A stretch of DNA of 64,000 nt from Corinectria fuckeliana (taxonomy: Eukaryota > Ascomycota > Sordariomycetes > Hypocreales > Nectriaceae): contig WPDH01000074.1 of NCBI GenBank assembly GCA_019137255.1, forward strand, positions 310,001-374,000. The letters are read 5' to 3'. The position numbers and the translations under genes are program-made. The notes beneath the pieces were generated by a model that had not been told where the DNA came from, ran no database searches, and was given only the letters and a program-made list of their open reading frames with translations. Positions 46,860 to 58,357 of this stretch are shown here, piece after piece. Each line of letters opens with the position of its first letter. The stretch's first letter is position 1.

Positions 46860-49800
46860 ATGGCACGCAGTTCTTCTCCGTTACCAGTGCGGCACTCTAA
46901 CCCCGTCCCTCGAACACCCTCGCTCGCCCGCGCCACATTGCCTTTCGAAATCGACGACGACGACGACGATGATGACGAGCTAGTTGGTGATACTATCCCC
47001 TGCTCGCCCTTTGCCATCCTCCGTGATCGCGAGACTACACAACCTACCCAGCTCCTGTCAAAACCAATGCTCGCACCCCTGCGGTCTTCCTCGCCCGCGA
47101 GCAGCATCATCGAAGTTCCCGCCTCCTCACCTTTTCAACAGCCCAAGAAGACCACAGTCCTGGCTAGTCGACTAGCTCCTCAAGGGACCTTCTTCCGTCC
47201 GCCTGCTCGAAACCAGCCCACAATGTCTAACAAGAGACCGGCCCCGGAGCCGATCAGCCTCATCTCAGATGACGAGGACGACATGACTCCCCCTCGAGGT
47301 GACATTCGGCCTACGACGTTCAAGGCACAGGTCTCAGCCTTTGCCTACAACCCCGAGTCAGACGAGCGAGAGGAGACCAAGACCCGACTCCGCCAGATCT
47401 TTCACGTTTTTGGTGACGACTTTCCCTCCAACATAGCCAGAGAAGCTCTGAGGGCGTGTAAGAATGACCTCGAGGACAGTCTCCAGTGGCTTCGAGAGAA
47501 ACATGTTTCACACCCTCCACCCAAGCCCAAGACCACGCGCCGTTTACTCAGCAAAGCGACGATACAATCGGCCGCGAGCTCCAGGTCGACCTCGAGATCA
47601 ACTTCCAAGGCCCCCTCCAAGACGCTTTCGCCGAGCCCTCAGAAGAAGCCTAGACGTCGTCTAGTTCAGGGCCGGAGAGAGCCCAGCCCTCCTTCCCCGG
47701 TGGTCATTTCCAGCCCTCCTCCTTCTAGCGAAGACCCCTTGATCATTAATCTCCTTGATAACGACAAGGAGGATGCGTACCAGGCGGAGCTTTCCCCGTC
47801 ACCGACCAACGACGAAGACGACCGGGTTTTGAACTACATCAACACCAGCAGTGTGCAGGAATTGGCTGCGATGACGGGCATGAAGGAGGCCCAGCTCGAG
47901 GTCTTGATCGAGAAGCGCCCATTTAGTGACATTTCAAAGGCCAAGCGGGTTACCATCAACAAGAAGCCCGGCGCCCGCAAGGCAGCGAAGCTCAGCATTG
48001 GTGAGAATGTCGTGGAAGCCGTCGAGGTCTTTCTCAATGCAGTTTCTGCCATCGACGATGTTGTCGCCAAATGCGAGGTCGACGCAAAGGCCGTCAAGGG
48101 GCAGGTCGAAACATGGGATATCGATGTCTTTGGTCATGACAAGCGATCTCGACAGGGTTCATCTGAAGAAGACCTTCCTCCAACGCCGACGAGCATCAAC
48201 GGCACCAAATTCATTCGACCACCCATTCCCCAGCAGCCGAAGCTCATGGATGGGCATTGCGTGATGAAGCCATTCCAGCTCGTCGGTCTCAACTGGATGT
48301 CTATACTTTACAAGTTCAACATTGGTTGCATCCTCGCCGACGAGATGGGCTTGGGCAAGACATGCCAGGTCATCTCGCTGATGTGCCACCTTGTCGAGGA
48401 GTACGAAAATAACCCGGTCAAAGAGCGACCTTGGCCAAATCTCGTGGTCGTCCCACCCAGCACCTACAACAATTGGCTGGCCGAGTTTGAAAGGTTCGCA
48501 CCAGGGCTTTCCGTCATTGGGTATCGAGGCTCTCAACCTGAGCGAGCTGAGATTGCATACGACGTCGAGCGGGACCCAGACGCGTATCATGTAGTCCTGG
48601 CCACATATTCCCAGATCAACTCCGTCGCCGATATCGAGGCGATGCAGTCATTCAACCTCAACGCCGCCGTCTTTGACGAAGGCCACAAGATGAAGAATCC
48701 AGAGACGAAAATATACAAGGACCTCTCCAGAATTCCTGCCACTTGGAAGATGTTGCTCACAGGTATGGCCCCTTCCCCAGTACGATTCGTGAACAATATT
48801 AACAACTCACAGGTACCCCGGTTCAGAACAACCTCCTGGAGATGACATCTCTTCTCAACTTTATCAACCCAACCATGTTCAACGGCTACATGCAGCATAT
48901 CAAGTTTGTCTTCAGCCAGAAAGTCACAATCCGGGACGTCGGCAACGGTGCCTTTTTATACAGCGAGCGTGTCAAGCGCGCCCGCACCATCCTTGAACCC
49001 TTCATCTTGCAGCGCCGCAAAGACCAAGTCTTATCAGACATGCCTGCCAAGGTCTGTAATGTCGTTCATTGCGAGATGAGTGAATCTCAGAAGGATGTAT
49101 ACGCCGAATATGAGGCGCTTTTCAAGATGGAGCCATCGAAACGTGCTGCACACGCCCGTGGCCGAGAGAATGACCAGAACAACTGCTGGATGCAACTTCG
49201 TAAGGCAGCTCTTCACCCGTTGCTCTTCCGCCGCCATTTTGATGACGCAAAGGTTGCCAAGATGGCAAAGATCCTCATGGACAACATCGACCAATCTGAA
49301 CTAAACCAACCAGACATGAAGCACTTGACTCAGGAGCTCAAAAATGCTTCCGACTTTGAGCTCCACCTCTGGTGTAGAGACTACCCCCGTTTGCTCAAGA
49401 AGTTCGACGTTCCGGCTGCTGCGGAGCTTGACAGTGGCAAGGTCAAGAAGCTGCTTGAGCTGGTCGACCAATACCAGAAGAACGGCGACCGAGTATTGGT
49501 GTTTAGCAAGTTCTCGCGTGTGATTGAGCTACTTACAGAGGTTCTCGCCCAGCAAGACACGCAGCATCGTGTTCTCATGGGCAACACCAACGTCTCAGAA
49601 CGCCAGACACTGATCGACGAGTTCAACGAAGATGCAGAAATCCCAGTTTTCCTGCTCACGACCGGCGCTGGTGGCACTGGCATCAACCTAACGGCCGCCA
49701 ACAAGGTCATCATCTTCGACCAGTCGGACAACCCGCAGGACGATATCCAGGCGGAGAACCGAGCGCACCGCCTCGGCCAGAAGCGGGACGTCGAGATCAT

Positions 49801-49975
49801 CCGGCTGATTGCCAAGAACACCATTGAGGAGCTCATCTTCAAGGCTTGCCAAAAGAAGATTGAGCTGGCCAACAAGGTCACTGGGGCGATCGAGGAGGAC
49901 GCCACGGAAGCGGCCAAGAACCTCGAGTCCGAGGTGCGCAAGATGCTGCTAGGAGAAGGCATGACGCCGCCATAG
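46860..49975 (+). CDS. Fun30/SMARCAD1-type SNF2 chromatin-remodelling ATPase
   Basis: Nuclear ATP-dependent remodeller; the family acts in heterochromatin maintenance and DNA end resection. Exons 46860-48762 and 48813-49975 with a 50-nt intron give 1021 aa. The N-terminal part is disordered with an Asp run (GAC/GAT repeat, 46953-46978). A CUE-like segment lies at about 160-215 (a TKTRLRQIFHVFGDDFPS stretch through DLEDSLQWLREKH). The ATPase starts near 465: motif I DEMGLGKT at 494-501, motif II DEGH at 606-609, LTGTPVQNN across the intron, and motifs V-VI including AENRAHRLGQKRDVEI near the end. DEGH instead of DEAH is usual in this subfamily. All catalytic motifs are present and the gene looks intact. 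The CUE part, which binds ubiquitin or partner proteins in relatives, is recognised by pattern only. Confidence 0.92.
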
Positions 49976-51440
49976 GATGGCTCGGCAGTTCCCTTCTAAA
50001 ACTAGCAAGGGCTGGACGGTTGCTTCTATTTTCGGTTTTTGTTCAGAGCTTTCTCGCTACCACCTGGCAGAGTGTTGTATGCGTTTTCGAGCTCTATTGG
50101 TTTTGGACGTTATCACCAGCCGTCTTTTCAGGCGACAGACCCAGCAGGGAGAATCTCCTTAGTTGAGAACAGACTCTCAGGGTATGAAGATGTGTGGCTT
50201 AAATGAATGTTTGGAGGGAAGAAGGGTTGCAAAGTAACGAGGAAAGGGGGCATTGCTTTACATGCTAGAGTAGACATAGAGCGACACAGGGTACCGGTCC
50301 TGGTACAGGGGAATAGGAGGCTCGGGCTAAGTGAAGATTCAGTCTCAGCCGTATCAAGAAATCAAACGTTAAGCCAAGAGAGCGTTGAAGTGACTTTCAC
50401 AAATCCAAGTTATAAGTTGCGACTCAAATGAAGCCGCCCTCTCCGTCCATGCTTTCTCCCATGTCGACCTATCCACGATGCTCTGTCTAAGACATAGGTA
50501 GTCACATTGACATCCAAGCCGAGACCTGGTCGTTGAATTAGGCATCCTCGCACCGCATGATTGCCTCTACGTCATACTGCCATCTCATTTCGCCGTCATC
50601 GGCCCTTGTCTCTCGCTACTTATCTAGACTATGTCCATCTCACACACGTCCATAAGCGGCACCTTGAACCAAAGGCGGTGAGTTGCTGAAGTTGACTTTG
50701 TTCAACAGCTGATGGATATGTTTCCAAGTGCCGGTAGTAGCTTACTAGGAGGCGGTGGTATAATGAATGGTCTTCGTCGTGACTTTGAAGTGAACAACTA
50801 CTTGGAAATTTCCTGGCCACAAACAGCAGTCTGATCAACTTGACAATCACATACACACAAGGTCAAAAGCTGAATAGGATACAAGTCAGACGGCACAGAA
50901 GGCACATAGAAGCATCGTAAAGTTGAAAGCATGCAGCAGTCTGCATGGTGGATTTCTTGCATTTGATCTGAACAACCCGACTACCCTGGGCCAGTCCCTC
51001 AAGCCGATCCTTCGGACATGGCTAAAGCACCTCAAGTTCCCCCCTCCCCCCTTCCCTAAGCTTTCCGAGCTTCCCTCCACCGTAAACCGGGACAGAGCCG
51101 AATGAATTGAACAAAACATGGTTGAAAGAAATACGCGTGTTTCCGAGCGCGGGGATATCACTATTATAGCTAGACGGCAAAAACAAATTGGAAAAGAAAA
51201 ATTGAACCAGACTCCTTCAGGCGCCCCGCCTGAATCCGTACCCTTTGACCTTTTGGTTTAGATGGAACTCTGTTGGGACGGGTTGAAATGAAACCGCGTT
51301 TGCGGTCCCCTGACTCCCGAGTTCCGATAGCAACAGTAAGAATTGCCCGAGCGCTCCGTGCTGGTATGGCGCTGCAGGCGAGTGTGTAATAAGTGTACAG
51401 GAGAAGACAAGGTGGATATGGCTTGGAAGCATCACGCTAC
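49976..51440. other. Convergent intergenic region
   Basis: 3' sides of the SNF2 and SANT-like genes. Only short frames without domains occur. No gene seen. Confidence 0.5.
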
Positions 51441-52238
51441 TCATCGCCAGGTGGAATGCAGCTTGGTACGACGACCGGCGCGAGGCTTCAGGCCGACGTC
51501 ACCGCTGAGCATGAGGCTCTTCCAGCGACGGTTGAGGGCATGGCGGTCACGGCCGAGGTTGCGCGCGCAGTCTTGCCACTCCGACTTGGATAGCTTGAGC
51601 TTTTCGAGAACCAGCTCGACAAGGACACGGTCATCCTCAGCGCTCCAGTCGCCAATGTCGTCTTCGTCTGTGTTCCCTTCCTGGTTGTCTGCGTCGCGTT
51701 GGCTCAGATGGACATTGTGAAAGTCGGAGCGCTCGAGGCCGAGAGGAATTTGTTCTGGGGCGATGCGCGCGCGCTTGGGAGTGGAGGGTGCGACGGGCTC
51801 ATCGTCGGCAGGTTGTTGCGGCTCTGGGGACCCTGTCTCAAAGTCGCTGTCTTGCATGTCGGAGTCCTCATCGTGGCGGCCCAAGTCGTCGTCAACTGCG
51901 CGTCGTCGCTTGTTCGCGCCTCGGGGAGGAGCGCGCTTAGCGATCCTCTTGCGTGGAGCGAGGCGGTCATCGCGCGTCTCGGGCTTGTTGCGCGATCGCA
52001 GGCGCAGCTTCAAGGGCGGCGGCGCATGGGCGAGAGGCGGGGTCGGGAGCTGCCTGTAGATGGGCGCGGGAGAGGCGAGGAGGGACTGGAGGTTGCGGCA
52101 GGTGGTCATGATGTTGGCGATGGCGTTTTGCGACGAGGGGGGGGCTGGCGGGCTGGCGGGAGGCGAGAAGAGGGCGGGCTGGAGACGGGGTGTAGATTGC
52201 TGTGAAGAGTCGCAGGAGATTGCAGAAGGAAGAAGCAT
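51441..52238 (-). CDS. SANT/Myb-like domain nuclear protein
   Basis: Single-exon gene of 265 aa. The frame is open upstream to about 52400, but the first real ATG is at 52238 (MLLPSAIS). The N-terminal 130 residues are Pro/Ser/Ala-rich and then basic, with RKRIAKRAPPR and NKRRRA as likely nuclear-localisation signals. An acidic stretch follows (DDDLGRHDEDSDMQDSDFE). The C-terminal 65 residues form a Myb/SANT-like unit: WSAEDDRVLVELVLEKLKLS, then a second helix around EWQDCARNLGR and a third around HALNRRWKSLM. Such domains bind DNA or histone tails. I cannot name an orthologue; role in transcription or chromatin is inferred from the domain. Confidence 0.75.
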   Translation of the reverse strand: MLLPSAISCDSSQQSTPRLQPALFSPPASPPAPPSSQNAIANIMTTCRNLQSLLASPAPIYRQLPTPPLAHAPPPLKLRLRSRNKPETRDDRLAPRKRIAKRAPPRGANKRRRAVDDDLGRHDEDSDMQDSDFETGSPEPQQPADDEPVAPSTPKRARIAPEQIPLGLERSDFHNVHLSQRDADNQEGNTDEDDIGDWSAEDDRVLVELVLEKLKLSKSEWQDCARNLGRDRHALNRRWKSLMLSGDVGLKPRAGRRTKLHSTWR

Positions 52239-52950
52239 GGCTGCGGTGTATGTATGCGACCCGAGGACGTGTGGCCGAGCAAAACGCGCGGTGGCTGTTG
52301 TCGAGGGGTTTGGGAGGTTGGGAGGTTGGGCGTCTGGGCGGTTTGGTGGTGCGATTGCGACGGCGCAACGAGAGTGCGGTGTGCGACGGCGCGCGCGCAA
52401 TCAGTCGTCTAGGTGGTTTGTGTTTTGCAAACGAGCAGCAGGAGTCGAGAGGCGGCTGCGATTCTGGTTCTATGCGATGCGAGGTTGTTGGTAGAAGGAA
52501 GTTGTTGGTTTGGTGTAGGTGTGCAAAGTGCAAAGTGCAAAGTTGTGTATAGAGTGTGTGTGCGTGTGTGTGTGTTGGTGGGAAGTGGCGGTGGTTGCTG
52601 GGGCCAGACTTGGGAAAGGGCAGGGGGATGCGACGGCCTAATATGAGCGGGCAGCGAAAGACGGGCAGGCGCAGAGGGCGGTCGCAAGTCAGTATGAAGA
52701 CGGTACCCACTAAAAAAACGGCCACTCACCAGCACAGTGGCACCCACCTTAATCGCCCTTAACCCAGCGCCAGCAGCCGGCAGGGTAGGTAGGTACACCT
52801 TTACAGGGGGGGTGCGTGCGTGCAGCACTGTGCCCACCGCCTGTGCTGTGCCCCGTGGAAGCCGGTGCCAGCCCCCCCCCAAAGGGTCCTGGGGCCTGGG
52901 TTCCTGGGTTCCTGGGTTCCTGTCCGGTAGTGACACTGGCAGTCTTGCCC

Positions 52951-52988
52951 CCCCCCCCCCCGCNNTTTCCCCCCCCCCCCCCCCCCCC
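52951..52988. repeat. Poly-C tract with ambiguous bases
   Basis: Two runs of C flank CGCNNTTT; the undetermined bases are at 52964-52965. The length and content of this tract are unreliable. Confidence 0.9.
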
Positions 52989-53540
52989 GACACGGCCGCT
53001 TGCGGGTAGGCTAGGTACATCCCAGGTAGCCAGGTGTGGGTTCTCACAGTAGGATACCATTGTTTGCACGGTAAGGTACCTCACTTTGCGGAGTGGCAAC
53101 AGCAAAGTCGGGGGTATGGCCGTGGCTAGTGCAGACACTGTGCAAGACAGCCTTGCATCCCTGCTGACCCCTCCCACACCAACGCGCGCTCAGACCGCCG
53201 AATGACGAGCGGCGAACTCGAGACACACAGGTTTCTTTCTGTCTCTCAGACTTTCAGACGCTTAGTGCGCGAGTGTGTCTCGAACAAAAAGGAAAACCCG
53301 CAACCGGCGAGACCTCCCGAGGCACCTCATCTGCTTGTCTTCTGTTTATGTCTCCATCCTCCGTCTCCGTCTCCGTCTGTCTCTGTCTCTGCCTCTTCTC
53401 TGTCATTGCTTTTCCTTTTCTGCTCGTCATCTGCGCGTGATGCGATGTGTCTCACCCGAGATGGACCCTCCTTCACCCTCACCCTCTCACCCTCTCGGAG
53501 CCGTTCGTCTCTGGGCAGCAGGCAGCCTATTCGCATGATC

Positions 53541-53566
53541 CTCCTCCTCCTCCTCCTCCTCCTCTT
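53541..53566. repeat. (CTC)n microsatellite
   Basis: Eight uninterrupted CTC units followed by CT, inside a pyrimidine-rich stretch. Confidence 0.85.
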
Positions 53567-56500
53567 TCTTACCCAGCTACCGGTGCCTCCATCGTAGCCC
53601 ACTTCTTTGTCTCTCATCGTCTCCCTCCCCCTCTCCCTCCAACTTACCACTCCCTCTCCCTCTCTCGGGTCCATTGTCTTCACTCCGACAAATCCACCAC
53701 CTTGCCCTGCGTCCATCTATCTCACCTTCGCCTCTTGACGACAAAGCAGACCAGACCAGACCAGACCGAAGCAAGCTCGCTCGCTGGCCCCCAAGACACC
53801 CACCTATCTACCTACCTAGTCCCACGCAGATCTGATCTGAGTCTCTGTGATGCGACCTCGAACCTGGGGCGGCTCATCTTCAAGTCCCGATGGGCGAAGA
53901 AATAAAAAGAAATAAAAATCCTTGGGTCGACTGTCCACCTATCCACCATCGTACGACCAGGTGCCAAACGTAATTGTCGGAATTCATCGTAGATTGCATT
54001 TTCCCCAAATTGCTGGGTTTTTTTTCATTTTTCTTCTCGTTTGTTTGTTTTCCTTCTTCTGATGTCGTCGGCTTCCGGCTGGTGGGCAACAACCGGCATG
54101 TCCGGTCGGCCTCATTCAGTCGCCAAGGGATGGAGTGAATCGCCCAAAACTGCAACCATCCATCCCAAGCGCCCGAGAGGGACGGCTCGTCTTTCCTAGC
54201 GTATTCGCCCCTACAGTCCCTCACCCTTCCGTTCCATCCTGATCTGCTCTCCCTCTACCGTTGTTTTTAGTTAGCCTCTTTCTCTCTCTCTCGTGCCCCC
54301 TTCTGCAGTAGTGTCCCTGTCACAACTCCCTGAGTCATGAACCAATACTATCGGACTACTCCGTCCAGGTACCGGTAGGCACCTTGCTGGAGCCATGGAG
54401 CTAGATGTAGGCCGTTCTTGCAGTAGGGCCTTCCAGTGCTGCCCATGGTAGCCGCGGTAGAGAGTGCCTCTGTAGCACAGTCGTCCCTCGTGGCCCACCC
54501 CATGGCCACCTCAATCGATGTCCGTATAATGATACGCCTCAATTGTCAAATTCATTCGGCAGAGGGTCACACTCGCCGGCATGTCAAGCTGGAAACCGAG
54601 CTGTCATCCGCCCTCAAATCTCCAGTGGTACTCGACAGACACACAGACATACAGACGCACAGCCCAAACCGTCTGACGCAGATACTGCAGTCTTGGTGGT
54701 TGCACAGTGCAGTAGCCCAGACAAGCATCCGATCCCATCCGCTCCCTCCCACGTTGGTGCCTGCATGGGCTCTGGTCGTCCGGCCAGATATTAACATGCG
54801 CCAACCCACGGCTGCGGCGTCATCCATCCTCGGTTGATCGCACGGGAGACGGGGTTCAGGCCTCCTTCCTTCTCTTCCCCTTCACGACTCCCTCGATGAT
54901 GAGATGACCGTGTGAGCCACGAATTGTGCCTTGGTCTCTCAACTATCGATCCCTCTCTCCCTTTACACTCGACGAAGTGGGTGTGCGAGAGAGTGAGTGA
55001 GGTCATCACCCATCCCTCATCTCTTAAGCTCGTGCTCCCCTCCCTCCAACAAAGCCCCTCCTGCTCCTCTTCCAGCCTGTGTCTCAATCCACGTCGCAAA
55101 CGCAGAGCGAGCCCCGCGTGACGCCCACCAAACGAGACCAGCTGAGACGACATGTCCAGTCGCCCTTGGGGTTTCCGCCAGGTCCCTGTGTCTTTGTCGG
55201 TGCGTGCTCGCTCGCCTTTGACGGTGGGTGGGCGCACCAAGCGATTCACGCAGAAGATGCCAATCGGACACAAGGCAGTCGTGCAGGGTGGTGGTCTTGG
55301 TCATTGTCCGTTTCAGAACCACTCAGGTGAGATGATCCATGCCGCCTCTCGTTTCGACCCTGTCCTGCTCCGCGCGCCTTTCTTCACCGTCTCCATCACG
55401 TCGCCTTATCGAAGAAGGCGGGCAGGTCATGCCGCACTGCCCAGCTGCAAGTCATCGACAGCGCATGGATGCGTATGGCGTATCCCATTGGCCCGTGACG
55501 CACGGGGCGGGGTTTCCTTCTTCTTCTTTCCTTTTGTCCCCAATGCGCGGTTGCCGCAAAGGTCGCGGGCATGCTGCTCTGCTCTGGTGCGACAGACTGC
55601 GGAAAGGGACGTGACGTCGCGAGAAACGCGTCTAGACGCGAATGCGACGCGCCTTTGACGCGTGAGGGTTTAATTGATCACCCGGCCCCGCCTCCAGAAT
55701 TGGCCAATGAACAGGTAATGTGAGGTGGGTCAGTGGAGACTGTATGCATGCACTTCCGCAAGTGGTCTGTGCGTCATGCATCCACTTAACGACCGTCGAC
55801 GACCTGTATGTACTTCGTACCTTGCGTAGAACCGTGGGACCGTGAGGCTGGCCTGGTGTACGAAGTACTCGCAGATGGATGGTCTCACCGCCGTCTATAC
55901 AGTGTGGTGTGGGAGGAAAAGGACGCAGATAATCGCTCACCGTACTTCGCAGAGGTTTCGTCGGGTTCTGTGCGGACTGGCATCCTATCTAGAAGATATT
56001 CTTAGCTGTGCCATCTATCTATTGCTCTGTCCGTGCCTCCATCACTTTCACATAGACGCAGACGCACACAGATACAGATTCAGCCCAGATCATAGCTCCG
56101 CCCCTTTACTTTCCTTTTTCTTCTCCTTCTTTTCCCCCCATCTTTCCCCATATGTAGCGTCCAAACTCATCCAAGGACCGTGAGGTCCCTGCCCTGTCTG
56201 TCCATCCATCGTCGTCGCTCCCCGGACAAGAACCACAGTTCTCCCTCGACGACGACCCCCTCCGCCATCCCGTCAGGCGGAACAGGAGAAACACAACCTA
56301 CCCATTTGCTCCGCAGTAGTTCGCAGTAGCACGGAGCCCCTTGTCGCGCTGTGTCTGTCCCACCACCGAGAGACATCTAGATCGGCCATCCGCGACATTT
56401 TAGCTGTGCCCCGGAGCCCCAGACGACCGGTTCTCCCTCCTGCAGACCTAACTGACTATACTATCTTGTGCCTATCTGCCTATCTAAGGTAGGTAGCCAG

Positions 56501-56706
56501 TCAGTCAGTCGGTCCATGTCTCGCCGTGCTCTCGGTCGAACCACCCCGCACTAGATAGAGCTCGACTCTATCCCTCGGGTCCGTCTAAGCCCATAGATCA
56601 ATCAATCAATTCATCTTTCAATCCCTTTGTTCGTCCCTTTTCCGTTCCCTTTCTCTCTCCCTCGCCCTTTCTCCTCCGGGGAGGGGCCGATTTCCTTTTT
56701 TTAGAC

Positions 56707-56731
56707 ACATCCATCCATCCATCCATCCATC
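56707..56731. repeat. (ATCC)n microsatellite
   Basis: Six ATCC units upstream of the small gene at 56777. Confidence 0.8.
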
Positions 56732-56776
56732 CTGTCGCCGCCCTTTTGTTCGCCACCCTCCCCCCACGGATCCAAA

Positions 56777-57241
56777 ATGGGCTTCGAGTCTGTGGGAGGC
56801 GCAACGAAGAACAAGACCCACGAGGTTAAACAATGTGCGTGCGTCACTCGAGCGGGCGACGGTGACGCAGCGGCGGGTGTCCGGCTCCCATCCGGCTCTC
56901 CCATCCGGCCCTGGGCCCCCGATTCAGGGGTTCGCTCCCCGGCGCAGGGTCCGCCAGGGTTGTCGTCCCTCTCTGCAAGGTTGGCTGCTTGTATCGCGTT
57001 ATCATCGTGTTGCGCGCGGGGTTCTCCTCGGGCATTGCTCTGCCGTCTACCTGGTTTACGTACTTTCACTCATCGCTAACAATGCCAAGAGAGACTCGCT
57101 TGCGCCAACCAGACGACCCCCCTCCACCAATACCGCCGCATGGGCGTCACCGTGGCTAAGCACCCGCCCACCAAGCTCAACCCTCTCGCTAACGTCGTCG
57201 CTCGCTCTGTAAACACGGCGAGAATGATCCGTGCTTTCTGA
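56777..57241 (+). CDS. Possible small two-exon gene of unknown function (about 65 aa)
   Basis: Exon 1 (56777-56824) reads MGFESVGGATKNKTHE from an ATG in a good context (CCAAAATGG). Exon 2 (57092-57241) reads RLACANQTTPLHQYRRMGVT, continues with VAKHPPTKLNPLANVVARSV, and ends NTARMIRAF. The second part has ordinary codon use and looks like real protein. The proposed 267-nt intron has a CTAAC branch site ten bases before the acceptor region, but donor GTTAAA and acceptor AAGAG are weak. The stronger GTGCGT donor at 56835 would give a stop at the junction. I do not recognise a family. Either the splice sites are unusual, the gene is longer, or there is a small sequence error. Low confidence overall. 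Confidence 0.35.
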
Positions 57242-58357
57242 CTTGCGACATTGAAGCCACGCGAGGCTGTGACACAGACGCCACGATGGACAGGGCATCT
57301 AGACACCTCGTCTATCGAGTATCACCACCTTCTCCCCGGGGGTTGGTCTGAGCATCTTCGGCTTATACCCGTCATACATCGTGTTGCAACTCGATGACAC
57401 AGAATACACGTTGTTGCCGAAATACAGGACGAAGACAGTGAACTCAATCTAGGAACATTTGAACCATCCGAATGACCGTATCCTGTACTCAGAAAAGCAC
57501 TGAAGACGTGTCTAAGCACAGGCCTCACTCAACTCGTTACAGCGTTGCCATCTCAATCCTAATCTACCCGTGTCAAACACGAAGCCGTTTTAAGCATCCG
57601 CCACTCTAACCTATGCGCAGAATATGACCATGCAACTGCCCACACAAGCACAACAAAGGTTACCCCTTTCGTGACAGAGACTAAATTATTATGTCGTAAT
57701 TACATCCAAGCCGCGTTCCTCAAAACGCCATGTGCGCGAGAATCAACTACCACTCCATCCCATCCAACCAGCAGCCCCTTCTGACACGACGCACCCACTC
57801 CTCGGCTGCATCAGATCCAACTGCTCTCGCCACCCTGCTTGCATACGCTTTGTCCCAGCTTGTGCTGTGTTCACCTCGCTGCAGCGCCTGGACAGCCATG
57901 AAAGCCCGGGATCCCAGTCTCCATCATTGCCTCCTCGTCTTAGCACCTAGAGCTTTGACCAGACCAGTCAGTCCGCCATTCTCGCCTTTCCAATGTGTCA
58001 CGACTATCGCCTTTTTTCTCCCCTATTTCTAGTCTAAAGTCCCTGTCTCCAAAAGAATTTCCGATAAGGAGGGTGGTTGAACGAGACGAGCCGTCTTCTT
58101 GCTCCAAAATAAGACAACTCCTAGAATCCAGCCCCGTGAAAGCCCCCCCGGGATGATGCAATGATGCAGTGTGTATGCCAAAAACTCAAAAGGAATGCTC
58201 AGTACGCCCTTCTTTCCAAGAAGGCGCCTGGGGAAGTGGGGATCGCTTGTGGTCGTCGTCGTTCCCATCTCCGTAGAGAAATGTGGTTATTGTATTAGTC
58301 GTGGTCGTTCCCTTCGCCGTTATTGCCCTGTCGTAGGAGTTCTCGTCATCAAACTCT
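57242..58357. other. Convergent intergenic region
   Basis: 3' sides of the small gene and of the Sel1-repeat gene. No domain-bearing frame seen. Confidence 0.45.

Larger units (their letters stand above)
52239..56776. other. 4.5-kb gene-poor region rich in simple repeats
   Basis: The promoter of the SANT-like gene lies at the left end. Long C runs with two undetermined bases lie near 52951-52988. Pyrimidine-rich DNA and microsatellites dominate from 53340 to 54300. Many 60-170-codon open frames on both strands overlap each other without domains; I read them as chance frames in CT-rich DNA. No gene called, though a leader of the small gene at 56777 may extend into the right end. Confidence 0.4.
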
